Position numbers and translations under genes: made by a program. A stretch of 64,000 nt of DNA from Nitrosomonadaceae bacterium (GTDB lineage: Bacteria; Pseudomonadota; Gammaproteobacteria; Burkholderiales; Nitrosomonadaceae). This document shows, piece by piece, positions 36,593-46,113 of this stretch. Position 1 is the stretch's first letter, and each line of letters opens with the position of its first letter. The stretch lies in the NCBI GenBank assembly GCA_002721545.1, contig PBKR01000032.1, forward strand, positions 62,001-126,000, read 5' to 3'. Under the pieces are notes generated by a model. That model was not told the origin of the DNA. It ran no database searches and saw only the letters and a list, made by a program, of their open reading frames with translations.

Positions 36593-37665
36593 TTGGACCG
36601 AAAAAACTGTTTCCAACCATTAGGAAAAAGCAAACTCAGTGAAACAACAGACATTAATACATATAGCCACCAAACCCCAGGTATGCTCCCTATTTTGCCT
36701 TGCTCTACCCAAGTCTGGGCTAACCCACTTAAAATATAATAGATTGCAAAAACTAGAGCTGCATAAAAATACATTCTCTCTCCCTTTGTATTTCGAGAAG
36801 ATATGCGGCTAAATGGTATAGCAATCAAGGCTAACAAAATAGTTGAAACTGGACGAGATAAACGCCATTGAAGCTCAGCGACATCGGGGGCGCGATCTGA
36901 TTCCATCAGCATTCTTGTCGATGTTGATTTACGCTTATAATCTAGCTCTTTACTATCATCACCGAAATATACTAATTTCTCAAAATGAGATACAGTATCT
37001 TTTGTATTATCGTGCTTGAGTTTATATAAATTACCATCAAATAGGTGTAACTGGGGGCGTTCTCCACGAACCGGCTTCTTTTGAATTCCCTCTTTAGCAA
37101 AAAGAACTTCGCTTCCACCTTCCTTACTTACAAAATGAAATATATTTTTCATTACTTTGCCAGATTTATCCTTTGAATCGATGTAAACTACTCTGCCACT
37201 TTTCTCATTTCCATAAAAACGACCAGCCTGAAATCTATCAGTATTTAACTCTGCTTCTGCCTGAGCATTTAAAATATAACTCTCTTCATATGCCCAAGGA
37301 CGTGCAAACATTGAAAGCACACCACTAATAATCCCAACTGGGATCGCAACAATGAGTACAGTATAAATTATTCGGTACTCACTAATTCCTGCAGAACGTA
37401 ATATGTTAATTTCCTGATCCCTATTCATTCTGCCAAGTCCAATTATTACAGCAATGTAAAGAGAAATTGGTACTAACACCTCTAAAGCAATTAGAGTCTT
37501 AAGTCCTACTAACTCTAGCATGGCAAAAACACCAAGTGACTCCGTTACTGCTTCTGCAAGAAAACGAGCGCTACTAAAACTGGAAAATAATCCGCTCAGA
37601 ATTAAAATTAACACCACAAAAGGAATCAATAATTCACGTGTAATATACTTATCTAGTATTTTCAT
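36589..37665 (-). CDS. lptF: LPS export ABC transporter permease LptF
   Basis: LptF pairs with LptG in the LPS transport complex. The 358-residue protein begins MKILDKYITRELLIPFVVL, the family's usual start. It has the membrane helix pattern 2+1 before, and 3 after, a periplasmic domain (about 130-265), and ends with FPNGWKQFF. It overlaps lptG by 4 bases. Upstream on the same strand lies the nucleotidyltransferase gene at 37722, separated by 56 bases, so lptFG may share transcripts with the lipid genes on both sides. Confidence 0.93.
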   Translation of the reverse strand: MKILDKYITRELLIPFVVLILILSGLFSSFSSARFLAEAVTESLGVFAMLELVGLKTLIALEVLVPISLYIAVIIGLGRMNRDQEINILRSAGISEYRIIYTVLIVAIPVGIISGVLSMFARPWAYEESYILNAQAEAELNTDRFQAGRFYGNEKSGRVVYIDSKDKSGKVMKNIFHFVSKEGGSEVLFAKEGIQKKPVRGERPQLHLFDGNLYKLKHDNTKDTVSHFEKLVYFGDDSKELDYKRKSTSTRMLMESDRAPDVAELQWRLSRPVSTILLALIAIPFSRISSRNTKGERMYFYAALVFAIYYILSGLAQTWVEQGKIGSIPGVWWLYVLMSVVSLSLLFPNGWKQFFRSK

Positions 37666-37721
37666 ACATATACTCTTGCAGATCTTTTATTAAGATCAAA
37701 TTACCACACATTAAGATCACG

Positions 37722-38567
37722 TTAAGTACGAATATTTTCATGAGAAATTAGCGCCTCCTGCTCCAATACAGACTCAACAAGCACTATATCTGCTGCTTTA
37801 TCTACATCTACCCCAGCATTTGCATACGGAATAATTATTGCCTGCGACCTAACACCCGCCCTTATGGATACAGTATTTAAAGCCTGATTAAGTTTCGATA
37901 TTCTTAAGATATATAACAAAATAGCTATTGGACCCAATATTTCCCCAACTAGTCGCCATGGCTTCTTGCGCAAGCTTTCTGCTTTTTCCCAAAATGGAAC
38001 CAAATTACGGCCACGATCATTAAGAAAAGCATAAAGATTACACCCACAAAAATTTCCATCACGAAATTTTATGACAGTTCTCTTTGTTCCTGGAAATGTA
38101 GCCATAATGTTTTTATGTTCAACCAGCCCTACAGTTGCATCACTATTCGTTCTACTAGACTCGCATAAAAAATACTTTATTATTTCAGGGGTTAACAACG
38201 CATGATCAGCTGTTGTCAAAAATACTGGATCCTCCTCATCTATATACTTAAGCCCATGATTTGCACTCTTGCTTGGAGAATCTTGATTAGGCAGCCAAGT
38301 AATATCTCCAATCCTGATCCGCCGCTCTAATTCTGGGCAAGCAAAAAGTAAAGACTTTGGTGGACCACATAAAATAATCTTTTTAATCATATTACTTGCC
38401 TGAAGGGCATCCAATACACGAATTATCATTGGCACCCCACAAATCGGCGTAAATGCTTTACAGGCCACACCTGATGCATTTGAAACTGGATCATTAGTAG
38501 TACGATCTGCCGCCAATATAATAGCAACAAATTTATCTAGTCTTTTATTTGAAATATTATCCTCCAA
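37722..38567 (-). CDS. MobA/CofC-like nucleotidyltransferase in a lipid locus
   Basis: This 281-residue GT-A nucleotidyltransferase starts VAIILAADRTTNDPVS, a variant of the AAGxGxR signature in which the glycines are poorly kept. KAFTPICGVPMIIRVLDAL and the metal-binding FLTTADHALLTPE follow. It groups by eye with MobA-like/CofC-like NTP transferases rather than sugar-1-phosphate enzymes. A hydrophobic stretch (LGPIAILLYIL, near 208-218) may touch the membrane. Its position before lptFG and the CDP-alcohol transferase makes it the best candidate here for activating the head group, for example a phosphoglycerate, as a CDP compound. That function is inferred. Confidence 0.7.
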   Translation of the reverse strand: MEDNISNKRLDKFVAIILAADRTTNDPVSNASGVACKAFTPICGVPMIIRVLDALQASNMIKKIILCGPPKSLLFACPELERRIRIGDITWLPNQDSPSKSANHGLKYIDEEDPVFLTTADHALLTPEIIKYFLCESSRTNSDATVGLVEHKNIMATFPGTKRTVIKFRDGNFCGCNLYAFLNDRGRNLVPFWEKAESLRKKPWRLVGEILGPIAILLYILRISKLNQALNTVSIRAGVRSQAIIIPYANAGVDVDKAADIVLVESVLEQEALISHENIRT

Positions 38568-38595
38568 AACATTTATTATTTGGCGATATAATTAA

Positions 38596-39750
38596 TTATA
38601 AAGTTTTCCCAAAAATTCGATAACGCTTATACTCTTGAATACCTGCCTTTTCAATCATCCCACGCATAGATTTATTATCTTCAAGAATCCAAGATACTTC
38701 AACTTCTCGAATTCCCATTGAGAGCCCAATTTCCCTTGGTGCATCAATCATCATGCAAGCTAATGCTGCACCCAACGGGGTATTCTGATATTTCTGCCTT
38801 ACCCCCATTAAAGGTAATCTTGCTGTGCTAACTTGCCCAAATTTCAATTGTTTAATTAGATGAAACCAGCCAAATGGAAATAAACTTCCATTTAACTTTG
38901 CAAATATCTCATTTAAATTTGGCAATAGCACCATAAATGCCACTGGAATACCATCAACTTCAGCAATCTGAATATAGTCATCCCTTAAAAGAAAACGAAA
39001 TGTGTTCCCAAGCTCAGAAAACTCTGTTTCAGTAAATGGAATAAACCCCCAGTTAGCTGACCACGCATCATTGAAAATATCTCTTAATATTTCCATTTCT
39101 ACTTTAAATTGATTCCGACGTAAGACCCTTATATTTACTCTTTCAGAAAACTTACCTAGTAAAGTACGCATAATTCTTGGAAATTCCATATCTGCCTTCA
39201 GTAAATATGCAAGCAAATCTTTTAATGGAGAATACCCTTGAGTATCCAACAATTGCCCATACCACCTAGGTGAATGTGGCATCATAACCATTGGTGGCGT
39301 ATCAAAACCACTCACAAGAACGCCACATTCCTGATTAATAGAGAAATTATATGGCCCGCTTACATGCTTAGTTCCTCTTTCAGCAAGCCATTTCTCTGCA
39401 GTTTTAATTAACTCTGCAAATATATCCTTGTCATTTACACTCTCTAATAGTCCAAAATGGCCAGTATCCATTCCATATCGTTGGCGATGGAGTTGGTCAA
39501 TTTGTGCACTAATTCTCCCAACTGGTCTATTATCAAGATATGCAATCCAACCTTGCCATTCACCATGCTCAAAAAAAGGATTTGATTTAGAAAAATGCCA
39601 ACGCCTCTCAAGGCGTAATGGTGGCACCCACATAGGGTCGTCCGCGTAAACATACCAAGGAACATCAATAAATTCTCTTAATTCTTGGCGATTAGTTACT
39701 GGACGAATACTTATTTCCGCAGTTGTTAGTAAATTATATTTTTTAGTCAT
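38596..39750 (-). CDS. GNAT-fold acyltransferase-like protein (possible bacterial ceramide synthase relative)
   Basis: This 384-residue protein has two GNAT-like regions. The N-terminal segment ISIRPVTNRQELREFIDVPWYVYADDPMWVPPLRLE defines a family widespread beside lipid genes. GRISAQID and the HFGLLE segment follow, then a second region with PVAFMVLLPN and ALACMMID. There is no signal peptide. I recall the acyl-CoA-dependent ceramide synthase of Caulobacter (bCerS) belonging to a GNAT-type family of this sort, and the neighbours here fit, but I cannot align them. It is the first gene of the minus-strand lipid block; the nucleotidyltransferase follows after 28 bases. Confidence 0.6.
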   Translation of the reverse strand: MTKKYNLLTTAEISIRPVTNRQELREFIDVPWYVYADDPMWVPPLRLERRWHFSKSNPFFEHGEWQGWIAYLDNRPVGRISAQIDQLHRQRYGMDTGHFGLLESVNDKDIFAELIKTAEKWLAERGTKHVSGPYNFSINQECGVLVSGFDTPPMVMMPHSPRWYGQLLDTQGYSPLKDLLAYLLKADMEFPRIMRTLLGKFSERVNIRVLRRNQFKVEMEILRDIFNDAWSANWGFIPFTETEFSELGNTFRFLLRDDYIQIAEVDGIPVAFMVLLPNLNEIFAKLNGSLFPFGWFHLIKQLKFGQVSTARLPLMGVRQKYQNTPLGAALACMMIDAPREIGLSMGIREVEVSWILEDNKSMRGMIEKAGIQEYKRYRIFGKTL

Positions 39751-40174
39751 TGCATAAAATAAATATAAGCACAGAGTATTTTTTACATTAATAAATTCAA
39801 ATAAAATGCCTTTCTGACATATGATTTTATCAACAAGAGATAAGTATTAGCATGGTGACAAACTTTAAAAATATTACAACAAAAGAAATCGAAATTGATA
39901 CGGCATTTGGTATAATCTTTGAAATTGCATTTGGAGGGATTACTTCCTTTTTTCAGTGATGGAATCATGCCTTCAATAAAACTAATGACTGAAGGGTAGA
40001 CTGCAAGAAATTTATTTTTTATATTATAGCATTCGTGATCGCTATAGTAATAAAGTAAATAATTAACAAAACTGAATAAAAAGTGAATTTTATTATTAAT
40101 ATTTTTATGCAACAATACTTTATACCTAAGCATAAAATTTTATAACTATATTATATTTATAGGGTAAATAAATT
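39751..40174. other. Gene-poor 424-base interval
   Basis: The region between the GNAT gene and the small membrane protein holds only AT-rich DNA, with a slightly GC-richer patch near 39900-40000. A 35-codon plus-strand frame (39852-39959) and a longer minus-strand frame across it (39783-40133) have no recognisable protein character. The promoter of the minus-strand lipid block and that of the gene at 40175 should lie here. Confidence 0.4.
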
Positions 40175-40435
40175 ATGACTGATGATGCTGGATTAAATTT
40201 ATTAATGTCACTTTTCCTTATACCTGTTGCCATATGGCTTCATATTTGGGTTAGGAAACGTAAAGAAAACAGAAGAAATGAGTCTGGAGATGAAGAATTT
40301 GGTAGTCTTGGTTCAACACTTATATCAACTATTGGAGAAGGGATCGCTATTATCACCAGTTTAATACTGATGATTATGGTCATGGGGTTTGTCCTAAAAT
40401 ATTTCTTTCCTCAAATATTTGGTACACAGCTATAA
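40175..40435 (+). CDS. Small two-helix membrane protein, unknown
   Basis: This 86-residue protein has a first hydrophobic segment at about residues 8-25 and a charged cytoplasmic-type stretch (VRKRKENRRNESGDEE). A second long hydrophobic segment follows at about 52-78. The charge pattern fits an inner-membrane hairpin with a positive loop inside. I recognise no family. It is convergent with topB and has no close same-strand neighbour. Confidence 0.55.
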   Translation: MTDDAGLNLLMSLFLIPVAIWLHIWVRKRKENRRNESGDEEFGSLGSTLISTIGEGIAIITSLILMIMVMGFVLKYFFPQIFGTQL

Positions 40436-40539
40436 TCTATCTTAGTAGCTAAAGGATAATATAATATTTAAGTATAGAAATAAATTATAACTACGGTCCT
40501 ACTAATAAAAGATAGGAAGATTAAAGTCAGATTATTAAT

Positions 40540-43050
40540 TTAATTCTTAGAAACTGATACCTTTGATTTGGATTTAAGTTTCTTAATTTTAGAGTCAGTT
40601 TTTGCTTGTTTCTGCTCAAACTCAAATCTCGTTTTACCACCACCATCAGCTGCTAAATAAGCTGAAAAGGGCCTTCCTTTCTTAGAAATAAATTTAGAAA
40701 GCAGATCTGTTTTACCTGTCTGCAATAATTTTGTAACTTGCTCTCGCTCAATTGGGCGATTAAGAATTATTTTTCCGGTCTTAAAATTACATGTTCGAGT
40801 AGCTCCAACAGAGTTTTCACAAACATAACTAATTCCATGCTCAAATACCTGACCATCACACTTAAGGCATTTACCTAAGGATTTCTGCCCTGAGAAGTCT
40901 ACTTCCTCTGCCCCCTCCTCATTAGTTTCACCAAAATCAAATTTCATTTCATACTCATCTGTCAGCCTTATATTTGCATTAAATAATCTCCCCATTTTAC
41001 TCCGGAAACCTTGTAACGTACCTACCTTATGTTGAGTAATTAGTTCCTCCATTTCAGCTACTTCAAACTGCCTGCCAGCTAGAATCTTCCACAATGCAAA
41101 ATTACACTTTTTACATTGAAATTTCTTATAAGTTTCCTGTACTACTCCACCACATTTAGGGCAGGGAGAGGTAAGAGTAGAAAAATCTCCACTTATAGTC
41201 TCACCGCGATTATTCTTTGCTTGTTCAACCATATGGCAAGTCATAACAGAAATTTCTTTCATAAATGAATTGCGTTCAAGTTTATTTTGTTCAATTTGCC
41301 TAAGCTTAAATTCCCAATTACCAGTCAATTCAGGAGAAGTAAGCTCTGGAACCCTTAGGCCACGAAGGAGAATAATTAGTGAAAAAGCCTTAGCTGTCGG
41401 TTGTAATTCTCGACCTATACGCTGTAAATATTTCTCAAATACTAGGCCCTCAATAATTGCAGCACGAGTAGCAGGGGTGCCTAGCCCTTTGGTACTCATT
41501 GCCTCACGTAGCTCCCCATCTTCTACTAGTTTACCAGCACCCTCCATAGCGGATAATAATGTGCCTTCATTAAACCTAGCTGGTGGACGAGTCTTATTTG
41601 AAATTATCTCTATTTCTTCTGCAGATACAGATTCATTTTGCTGCACAGCAACTAAGGCTGGGTCCTTATCAATTTCATTACCCCGAACTTCTTTACCATA
41701 AACAGCCTGCCATCCAGGATCAACCATTACCTTTCCTTCTGTTTTAAATGGTTCATCCTCGACTCGAGTAATTCTGGTAGTTACAAGATATTCAGCAGCA
41801 GGATAGAAGATCGCCAAAAATCGCTTAGTTACTAAATCATAAAGTTTTTGCTCGGCCTCATTTAAACGCTTAGGCTTAAATGCAGTTGGAATAATAGCAA
41901 AGTGATCTGAAATTTTAGCGTTATTAAAAATTCTTTTATTTGGTTTTACCCAGTCTGATTTTAAAATTTTCGAGGCAAATACACCATATTGGGAATCTTT
42001 CATTTCCCCTAATGAATCTTTCACAGTTGAAATATAATCTTCAGGAAGTGCGCGTGAATCAGTACGAGGATATGTTAATACTTTATGCTTCTCATATAAG
42101 GCTTGGGCCAGACCTAACGTCATTTTAGCAGAGAAACCAAAACGTCCATTAGCATCCCGCTGTAAACTAGTAAGGTCATATAGTCTAGGACAAATTTCTT
42201 TAGCAGGCTTATTAACTTCACTTACTACTCCTGGCTTCCCTTGACATTTTATATGAATCAATTTAGCAGCCTTATGACTCCATACACGATCAGATTTTTG
42301 TTCTGTATTCTTTTTGCTCTTAATAAATTCTTCATCAAACCAACGTCCAATATAGTTTCCATCTGCTGCAATAAAAGAGCAATGAATCTCCCAATACTCT
42401 CTAGAAACAAACTTTTTAATTACCTCCTCACGCTCTACCAGCATTGTTAATGTAGGCGTTTGTACTCTCCCTACTGTAGTTTTATGAAAACCACCTTCTT
42501 GGGAATTAAATGCTGTCATAGCCCGCGTACCATTAATTCCAACTAACCAATCAGCCTCAGAGCGGCTCATTGCAGCCTGGGCCAAGGGATACATAACCTC
42601 ATTATCAAGTAATTTTTTAAACCCATCTCTAATCGAGCTTGGAGTCATTGACTGTAACCAAAGCCGCATAATAGGCTTCTTTGTTGCCACATAACGAACA
42701 ATATACTGAAAAATTAGTTCTCCTTCACGCCCTGCATCACAAGCATTGATTAACTTATCAACATCTTTCCGTTTGATAAGTTTTTTCAGAAGCTTTAAAC
42801 GTGGCTTAGTTTTTTCAATAGGGTTTAAATCAAAATAAGGTGGGATTGATGGTAAGTTCTTGAAACTCCACTTTCCACGCTTAACTTCATATTTCTCTGG
42901 TACAGATAACTCCAATAAATGGCCCATTGCTGAAGATAATATATATTCGTCATTCTCATAATAATCCTTATGTTTAATAAACCCACCCAATACCCGCGCA
43001 ATATCTGTCGCAACAGATGGTTTCTCAGCTATGATTAAGACTTTACCCAT
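40540..43050 (-). CDS. topB: DNA topoisomerase III
   Basis: TopB is a type IA topoisomerase that decatenates DNA and resolves recombination intermediates. The 836-residue protein has the Toprim motifs IAEKPSVATDIARVLGG and DAGREGELI, and the catalytic tyrosine in TYPRTDSR. The PATRAAIIEGL segment follows the active-site domain. The C-terminus has a four-cysteine zinc finger (CPKCGG...CKKC), a TopB-type repeat region and a basic tail ending KKLKSKSKVSVSKN. In many betaproteobacteria topB lies next to smg, dprA and a LysM gene before def; here it abuts def directly in divergent orientation. Confidence 0.96.
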   Translation of the reverse strand: MGKVLIIAEKPSVATDIARVLGGFIKHKDYYENDEYILSSAMGHLLELSVPEKYEVKRGKWSFKNLPSIPPYFDLNPIEKTKPRLKLLKKLIKRKDVDKLINACDAGREGELIFQYIVRYVATKKPIMRLWLQSMTPSSIRDGFKKLLDNEVMYPLAQAAMSRSEADWLVGINGTRAMTAFNSQEGGFHKTTVGRVQTPTLTMLVEREEVIKKFVSREYWEIHCSFIAADGNYIGRWFDEEFIKSKKNTEQKSDRVWSHKAAKLIHIKCQGKPGVVSEVNKPAKEICPRLYDLTSLQRDANGRFGFSAKMTLGLAQALYEKHKVLTYPRTDSRALPEDYISTVKDSLGEMKDSQYGVFASKILKSDWVKPNKRIFNNAKISDHFAIIPTAFKPKRLNEAEQKLYDLVTKRFLAIFYPAAEYLVTTRITRVEDEPFKTEGKVMVDPGWQAVYGKEVRGNEIDKDPALVAVQQNESVSAEEIEIISNKTRPPARFNEGTLLSAMEGAGKLVEDGELREAMSTKGLGTPATRAAIIEGLVFEKYLQRIGRELQPTAKAFSLIILLRGLRVPELTSPELTGNWEFKLRQIEQNKLERNSFMKEISVMTCHMVEQAKNNRGETISGDFSTLTSPCPKCGGVVQETYKKFQCKKCNFALWKILAGRQFEVAEMEELITQHKVGTLQGFRSKMGRLFNANIRLTDEYEMKFDFGETNEEGAEEVDFSGQKSLGKCLKCDGQVFEHGISYVCENSVGATRTCNFKTGKIILNRPIEREQVTKLLQTGKTDLLSKFISKKGRPFSAYLAADGGGKTRFEFEQKQAKTDSKIKKLKSKSKVSVSKN

Positions 43051-43286
43051 AAGCTCTCTTGTTAATTCCTTTTATATATTCAACAATGCTTTTAAAATCA
43101 AGGTGGGAGACTACCATAATAAATGGTTTGAATGCTCAATTAGATAAAAAATGAACTGTATTATCTAAAAATTAAAATTATAATAGTAATTTAATTGCGC
43201 ATATCAGAAAAATATATAAATATTTAACCTGAAAATAATAAGCATGGCGGATACCGATACTTCAGTCAAGCAATCGAAAAACTCTT

Positions 43287-43790
43287 ATGCCTATTTTAAA
43301 TATATTGAGATACCCAGATGAACGGCTACACAAAGTAGCTACTCAAGTGTCAGAAGTAACTGATGAGATCCGTACTTTAGTACACAATATGACAGAAACT
43401 ATGTATGCAGCTCCAGGGATTGGTTTAGCTGCAACACAGGTAAACGTTCACCAATGCGTAATTGTAGTAGATGTGTCTGACAGCCAGAATGAATTACAAG
43501 TATTAATCAACCCAGAAATTATATCCTCTTCTGGAGTATCTGATAACGAAGAGGGTTGCCTGTCAGTACCTGGGGTATTTGCAAAGGTTTGCCGTGCTCA
43601 TTCCATTTCAGTTAAAGCAGTGGATATTAATGGACAGACATATGTATTAGAAGCAAGTGGATTATTAGCGGTCTGTATTCAACATGAAATGGACCATTTA
43701 TTAGGTAAAGTATTCGTTGAATATCTGTCACCACTAAAACAAAAAAGGATTCTTACTAAACTAAAAAAACAACAACGGAACGCAATGTAA
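43287..43790 (+). CDS. def: Peptide deformylase
   Basis: Def removes the N-formyl group from nascent proteins. The 167-residue protein shows all three motifs: [18 protein letters not shown] with the metal-binding cysteine, and [12 protein letters not shown] with the metal-binding histidines and catalytic Glu. The Met in HEMDH is a conservative variant of the usual HEIDH/HEMDH set. It begins a plus-strand run def-fmt-rsmB-DUF4390-ntrY-ntrX that is conserved in betaproteobacteria. Confidence 0.97.
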   Translation: MPILNILRYPDERLHKVATQVSEVTDEIRTLVHNMTETMYAAPGIGLAATQVNVHQCVIVVDVSDSQNELQVLINPEIISSSGVSDNEEGCLSVPGVFAKVCRAHSISVKAVDINGQTYVLEASGLLAVCIQHEMDHLLGKVFVEYLSPLKQKRILTKLKKQQRNAM

Positions 43791-43903
43791 TTGATTATTT
43801 TCTAATATTTTTTTAAATAATTAGCTTAATGTAATAATAACATAGGCCTAATAGCCATATCTGACACAAACTAAATACTTAAAAGTATTTCAAGCAGTTA
43901 ATC

Positions 43904-44839
43904 ATGAAGATTATTTTTGCAGGTACACCACAATTTGCTGCACAGTCACTCGAAGCACTAATAACTAGAGGACATGAGATTTCGCTTGTATTAACCAAAC
44001 CTGATCGACCAGCAGGAAGAGGAATGAAATTAAGTGTTAGCGCTGTTAAAATGCTTGCTCAAAAATATAAAATTACCTTATTACAACCGCACTCACTTAA
44101 ACAACCGGAGATACAAGAACAATTAAATAATATTGGTGCAGATATAATGGTAGTCGCAGCTTACGGATTAATTTTACCAGAAATCATTTTAAACATCCCA
44201 CGTTTTGGGTGCATAAATATTCACGCCTCCTTACTGCCACGCTGGCGGGGTGCTGCACCAATTCAAAGAGCAATCCTAGCGGGTGAACAAGAAACTGGTA
44301 TTACCATTATGCAAATGGACCGAGGTCTCGATACCGGTGATATTTTATTTCAACAAAGTATTTCCATACTGAATAATGATAATACTCACACTTTATTCAA
44401 TAAACTTACAATACTTGGTGCAGAGTGTCTAATTAAAACCTTAGACCTTATAGAAAGTAAGAAAATTACAGCCATACCACAAACCAACAAGGGTGTTAGT
44501 TATGCCTCAAAGCTAGAAAAAAAAGAAGCAGTAATTAACTGGCAATTACCTGCTCAAGAAATCAATTATGCCATACGAGCATTATACCCTAAGCCTGGCG
44601 CATATTCTTACATACATGGTTTTCCTTTAAAAATTTTACAGTCAAAGATCATTCCTAACAAAGGCGGGAACCCTGGTGAAATTTTATCTGTCGACACAGA
44701 AGGCATAATTGTCGCATGTGGCAAAGATTCTCTAGTATTAGAAATAATACAAAAACCAGGCGGAAAAAAACTAAAAGCTTCTAAATTCCTTGCTGGACAT
44801 TCATTCAAGCCTGGTGATTGTTTTACATCGACAGAATGA
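43904..44839 (+). CDS. fmt: Methionyl-tRNA formyltransferase
   Basis: Fmt formylates initiator Met-tRNA using 10-formyl-tetrahydrofolate. The 311-residue protein has the N-terminal IIFAGTPQFAAQSL, the catalytic INIHASLLPRWRGAAPIQRAI stretch, the DTGDIL motif and a C-terminal OB-like domain that binds tRNA. It follows def as usual, and its stop overlaps the rsmB start (ATGA at 44836). Confidence 0.97.
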   Translation: MKIIFAGTPQFAAQSLEALITRGHEISLVLTKPDRPAGRGMKLSVSAVKMLAQKYKITLLQPHSLKQPEIQEQLNNIGADIMVVAAYGLILPEIILNIPRFGCINIHASLLPRWRGAAPIQRAILAGEQETGITIMQMDRGLDTGDILFQQSISILNNDNTHTLFNKLTILGAECLIKTLDLIESKKITAIPQTNKGVSYASKLEKKEAVINWQLPAQEINYAIRALYPKPGAYSYIHGFPLKILQSKIIPNKGGNPGEILSVDTEGIIVACGKDSLVLEIIQKPGGKKLKASKFLAGHSFKPGDCFTSTE

Positions 44840-46113
44840 TTACAACTCAAATCATAGCAACTGCTGCAATAGAAAAGGTCCTGGCTGGAGCTAGCTTGAC
44901 TATTGTTCTAAATGAATTATGGCACACTCACCACACCTTATCAGACCAAGAACGTGGTGCTATTCAAGATATAAGTTATGGTGTTTTACGCTTCTATGGG
45001 AAATTAGACACGATACTTAGCCTGTTACTTAAGAAGCCCCTAAAAAAGCAAGATGTACGCTGCTTATTACTGGTAGGTTTATATCAATTGCAATATAGCA
45101 AAGTTACTTCATATACAGTTGTTAACCATGCTGTTTCTGCATCCTTAAATTTGAAGTATGGGCAGGGCATGAAAAGTTTAATTAATGCAGTGCTACGTGA
45201 ATTTATAAGGGAGAAGGAAACCCTTCTAGAAACAGCAAAAGACAAAGGTCTTGGACAATACTCCCATCCAAAGTGGTGGATAGACAAACTACGTGAACAA
45301 TACCCTAGAGACTATAGCTCAATACTGAATACAGGTAATCAAAGACCACCAATGACGCTCAGAGTTAATCAAAATAAAATAGCAGCCTTAGACTACCTGA
45401 CTCTATTAAATGAACATGATTTAAATGCACAAATAGTCTGGGATAATGCTCTAATTCTGAAGCAACCAGTATCAGTAAACAGTCTCCCAGAATTTGCTAC
45501 AGGAATGGTCTCAGTTCAGGATGCAGGCGCACAATTAGCAGCGCCATTCTTAGATGTTCATAAAGGCATGCATGTTTTAGATGCTTGTTCTGCTCCAGGT
45601 GGAAAAAGTGCGCATTTATTAGAATTAGCAAATATAAACCTAACAGCACTAGATAACAATCCCGCTCGACTTGCTCTAGTGAAGCAAAATTTTACACGCC
45701 TTGCTTTAAAAAAATACCACATTATCTGTGGTGATGCATCGAATCTATCAACATGGTGGAATGGAAAATTATTTGATCGAATTTTAGCTGATGTGCCCTG
45801 CTCTGCGTCAGGTGTAGTTCGTCGCCACCCTGATATAAAATGGCTGCGACGCCCAAACGACCTCATCCAATTTGCCTCTATTCAACAAAAAATCCTCACT
45901 ACTTTATGGCAGACCTTAGCAAGAGGTGGTAAATTGCTCTATGTTACCTGCTCTGTATTCTATGAAGAAAATAAATTACAGATTGAAGAATTTTTACTTC
46001 ATCATTCAGATGCTAGAATTATACCGTTACCTACGGTTGAAACTCTTGACGGACAACTGTTACCAAGTTCCCAACATGATGGTTTCTTTTATACCTTACT
46101 ACAGAAGATCTAA
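44836..46113 (+). CDS. rsmB: 16S rRNA m5C967 methyltransferase RsmB
   Basis: RsmB (Sun/Fmu) methylates C967 of 16S rRNA. I use the ATG at 44836, which overlaps the fmt stop, rather than an upstream TTG at 44818. The 425-residue product has an N-terminal NusB-like domain (about 1-135). The methyltransferase domain follows, with the SAM motif LDACSAPGGKSAHLLELA, the catalytic-cysteine motif DVPCSASGVVRRHPDIKWLR and TCSVFYEEN. The next gene starts inside its 3' end. Confidence 0.95.
   Translation: MITTQIIATAAIEKVLAGASLTIVLNELWHTHHTLSDQERGAIQDISYGVLRFYGKLDTILSLLLKKPLKKQDVRCLLLVGLYQLQYSKVTSYTVVNHAVSASLNLKYGQGMKSLINAVLREFIREKETLLETAKDKGLGQYSHPKWWIDKLREQYPRDYSSILNTGNQRPPMTLRVNQNKIAALDYLTLLNEHDLNAQIVWDNALILKQPVSVNSLPEFATGMVSVQDAGAQLAAPFLDVHKGMHVLDACSAPGGKSAHLLELANINLTALDNNPARLALVKQNFTRLALKKYHIICGDASNLSTWWNGKLFDRILADVPCSASGVVRRHPDIKWLRRPNDLIQFASIQQKILTTLWQTLARGGKLLYVTCSVFYEENKLQIEEFLLHHSDARIIPLPTVETLDGQLLPSSQHDGFFYTLLQKI

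Noticed and set aside
39852-39959. Plus-strand 35-codon frame with a hydrophobic end
   Set aside because: Too short, no clear ribosome site, no resemblance to known small proteins; kept only as part of the interval description.
39783-40133. Minus-strand 116-residue open frame between the GNAT gene and the small membrane protein
   Set aside because: Its composition is what translated AT-rich non-coding DNA gives (Lys, Asn, Tyr, Phe, Cys); no domain and no ribosome site.
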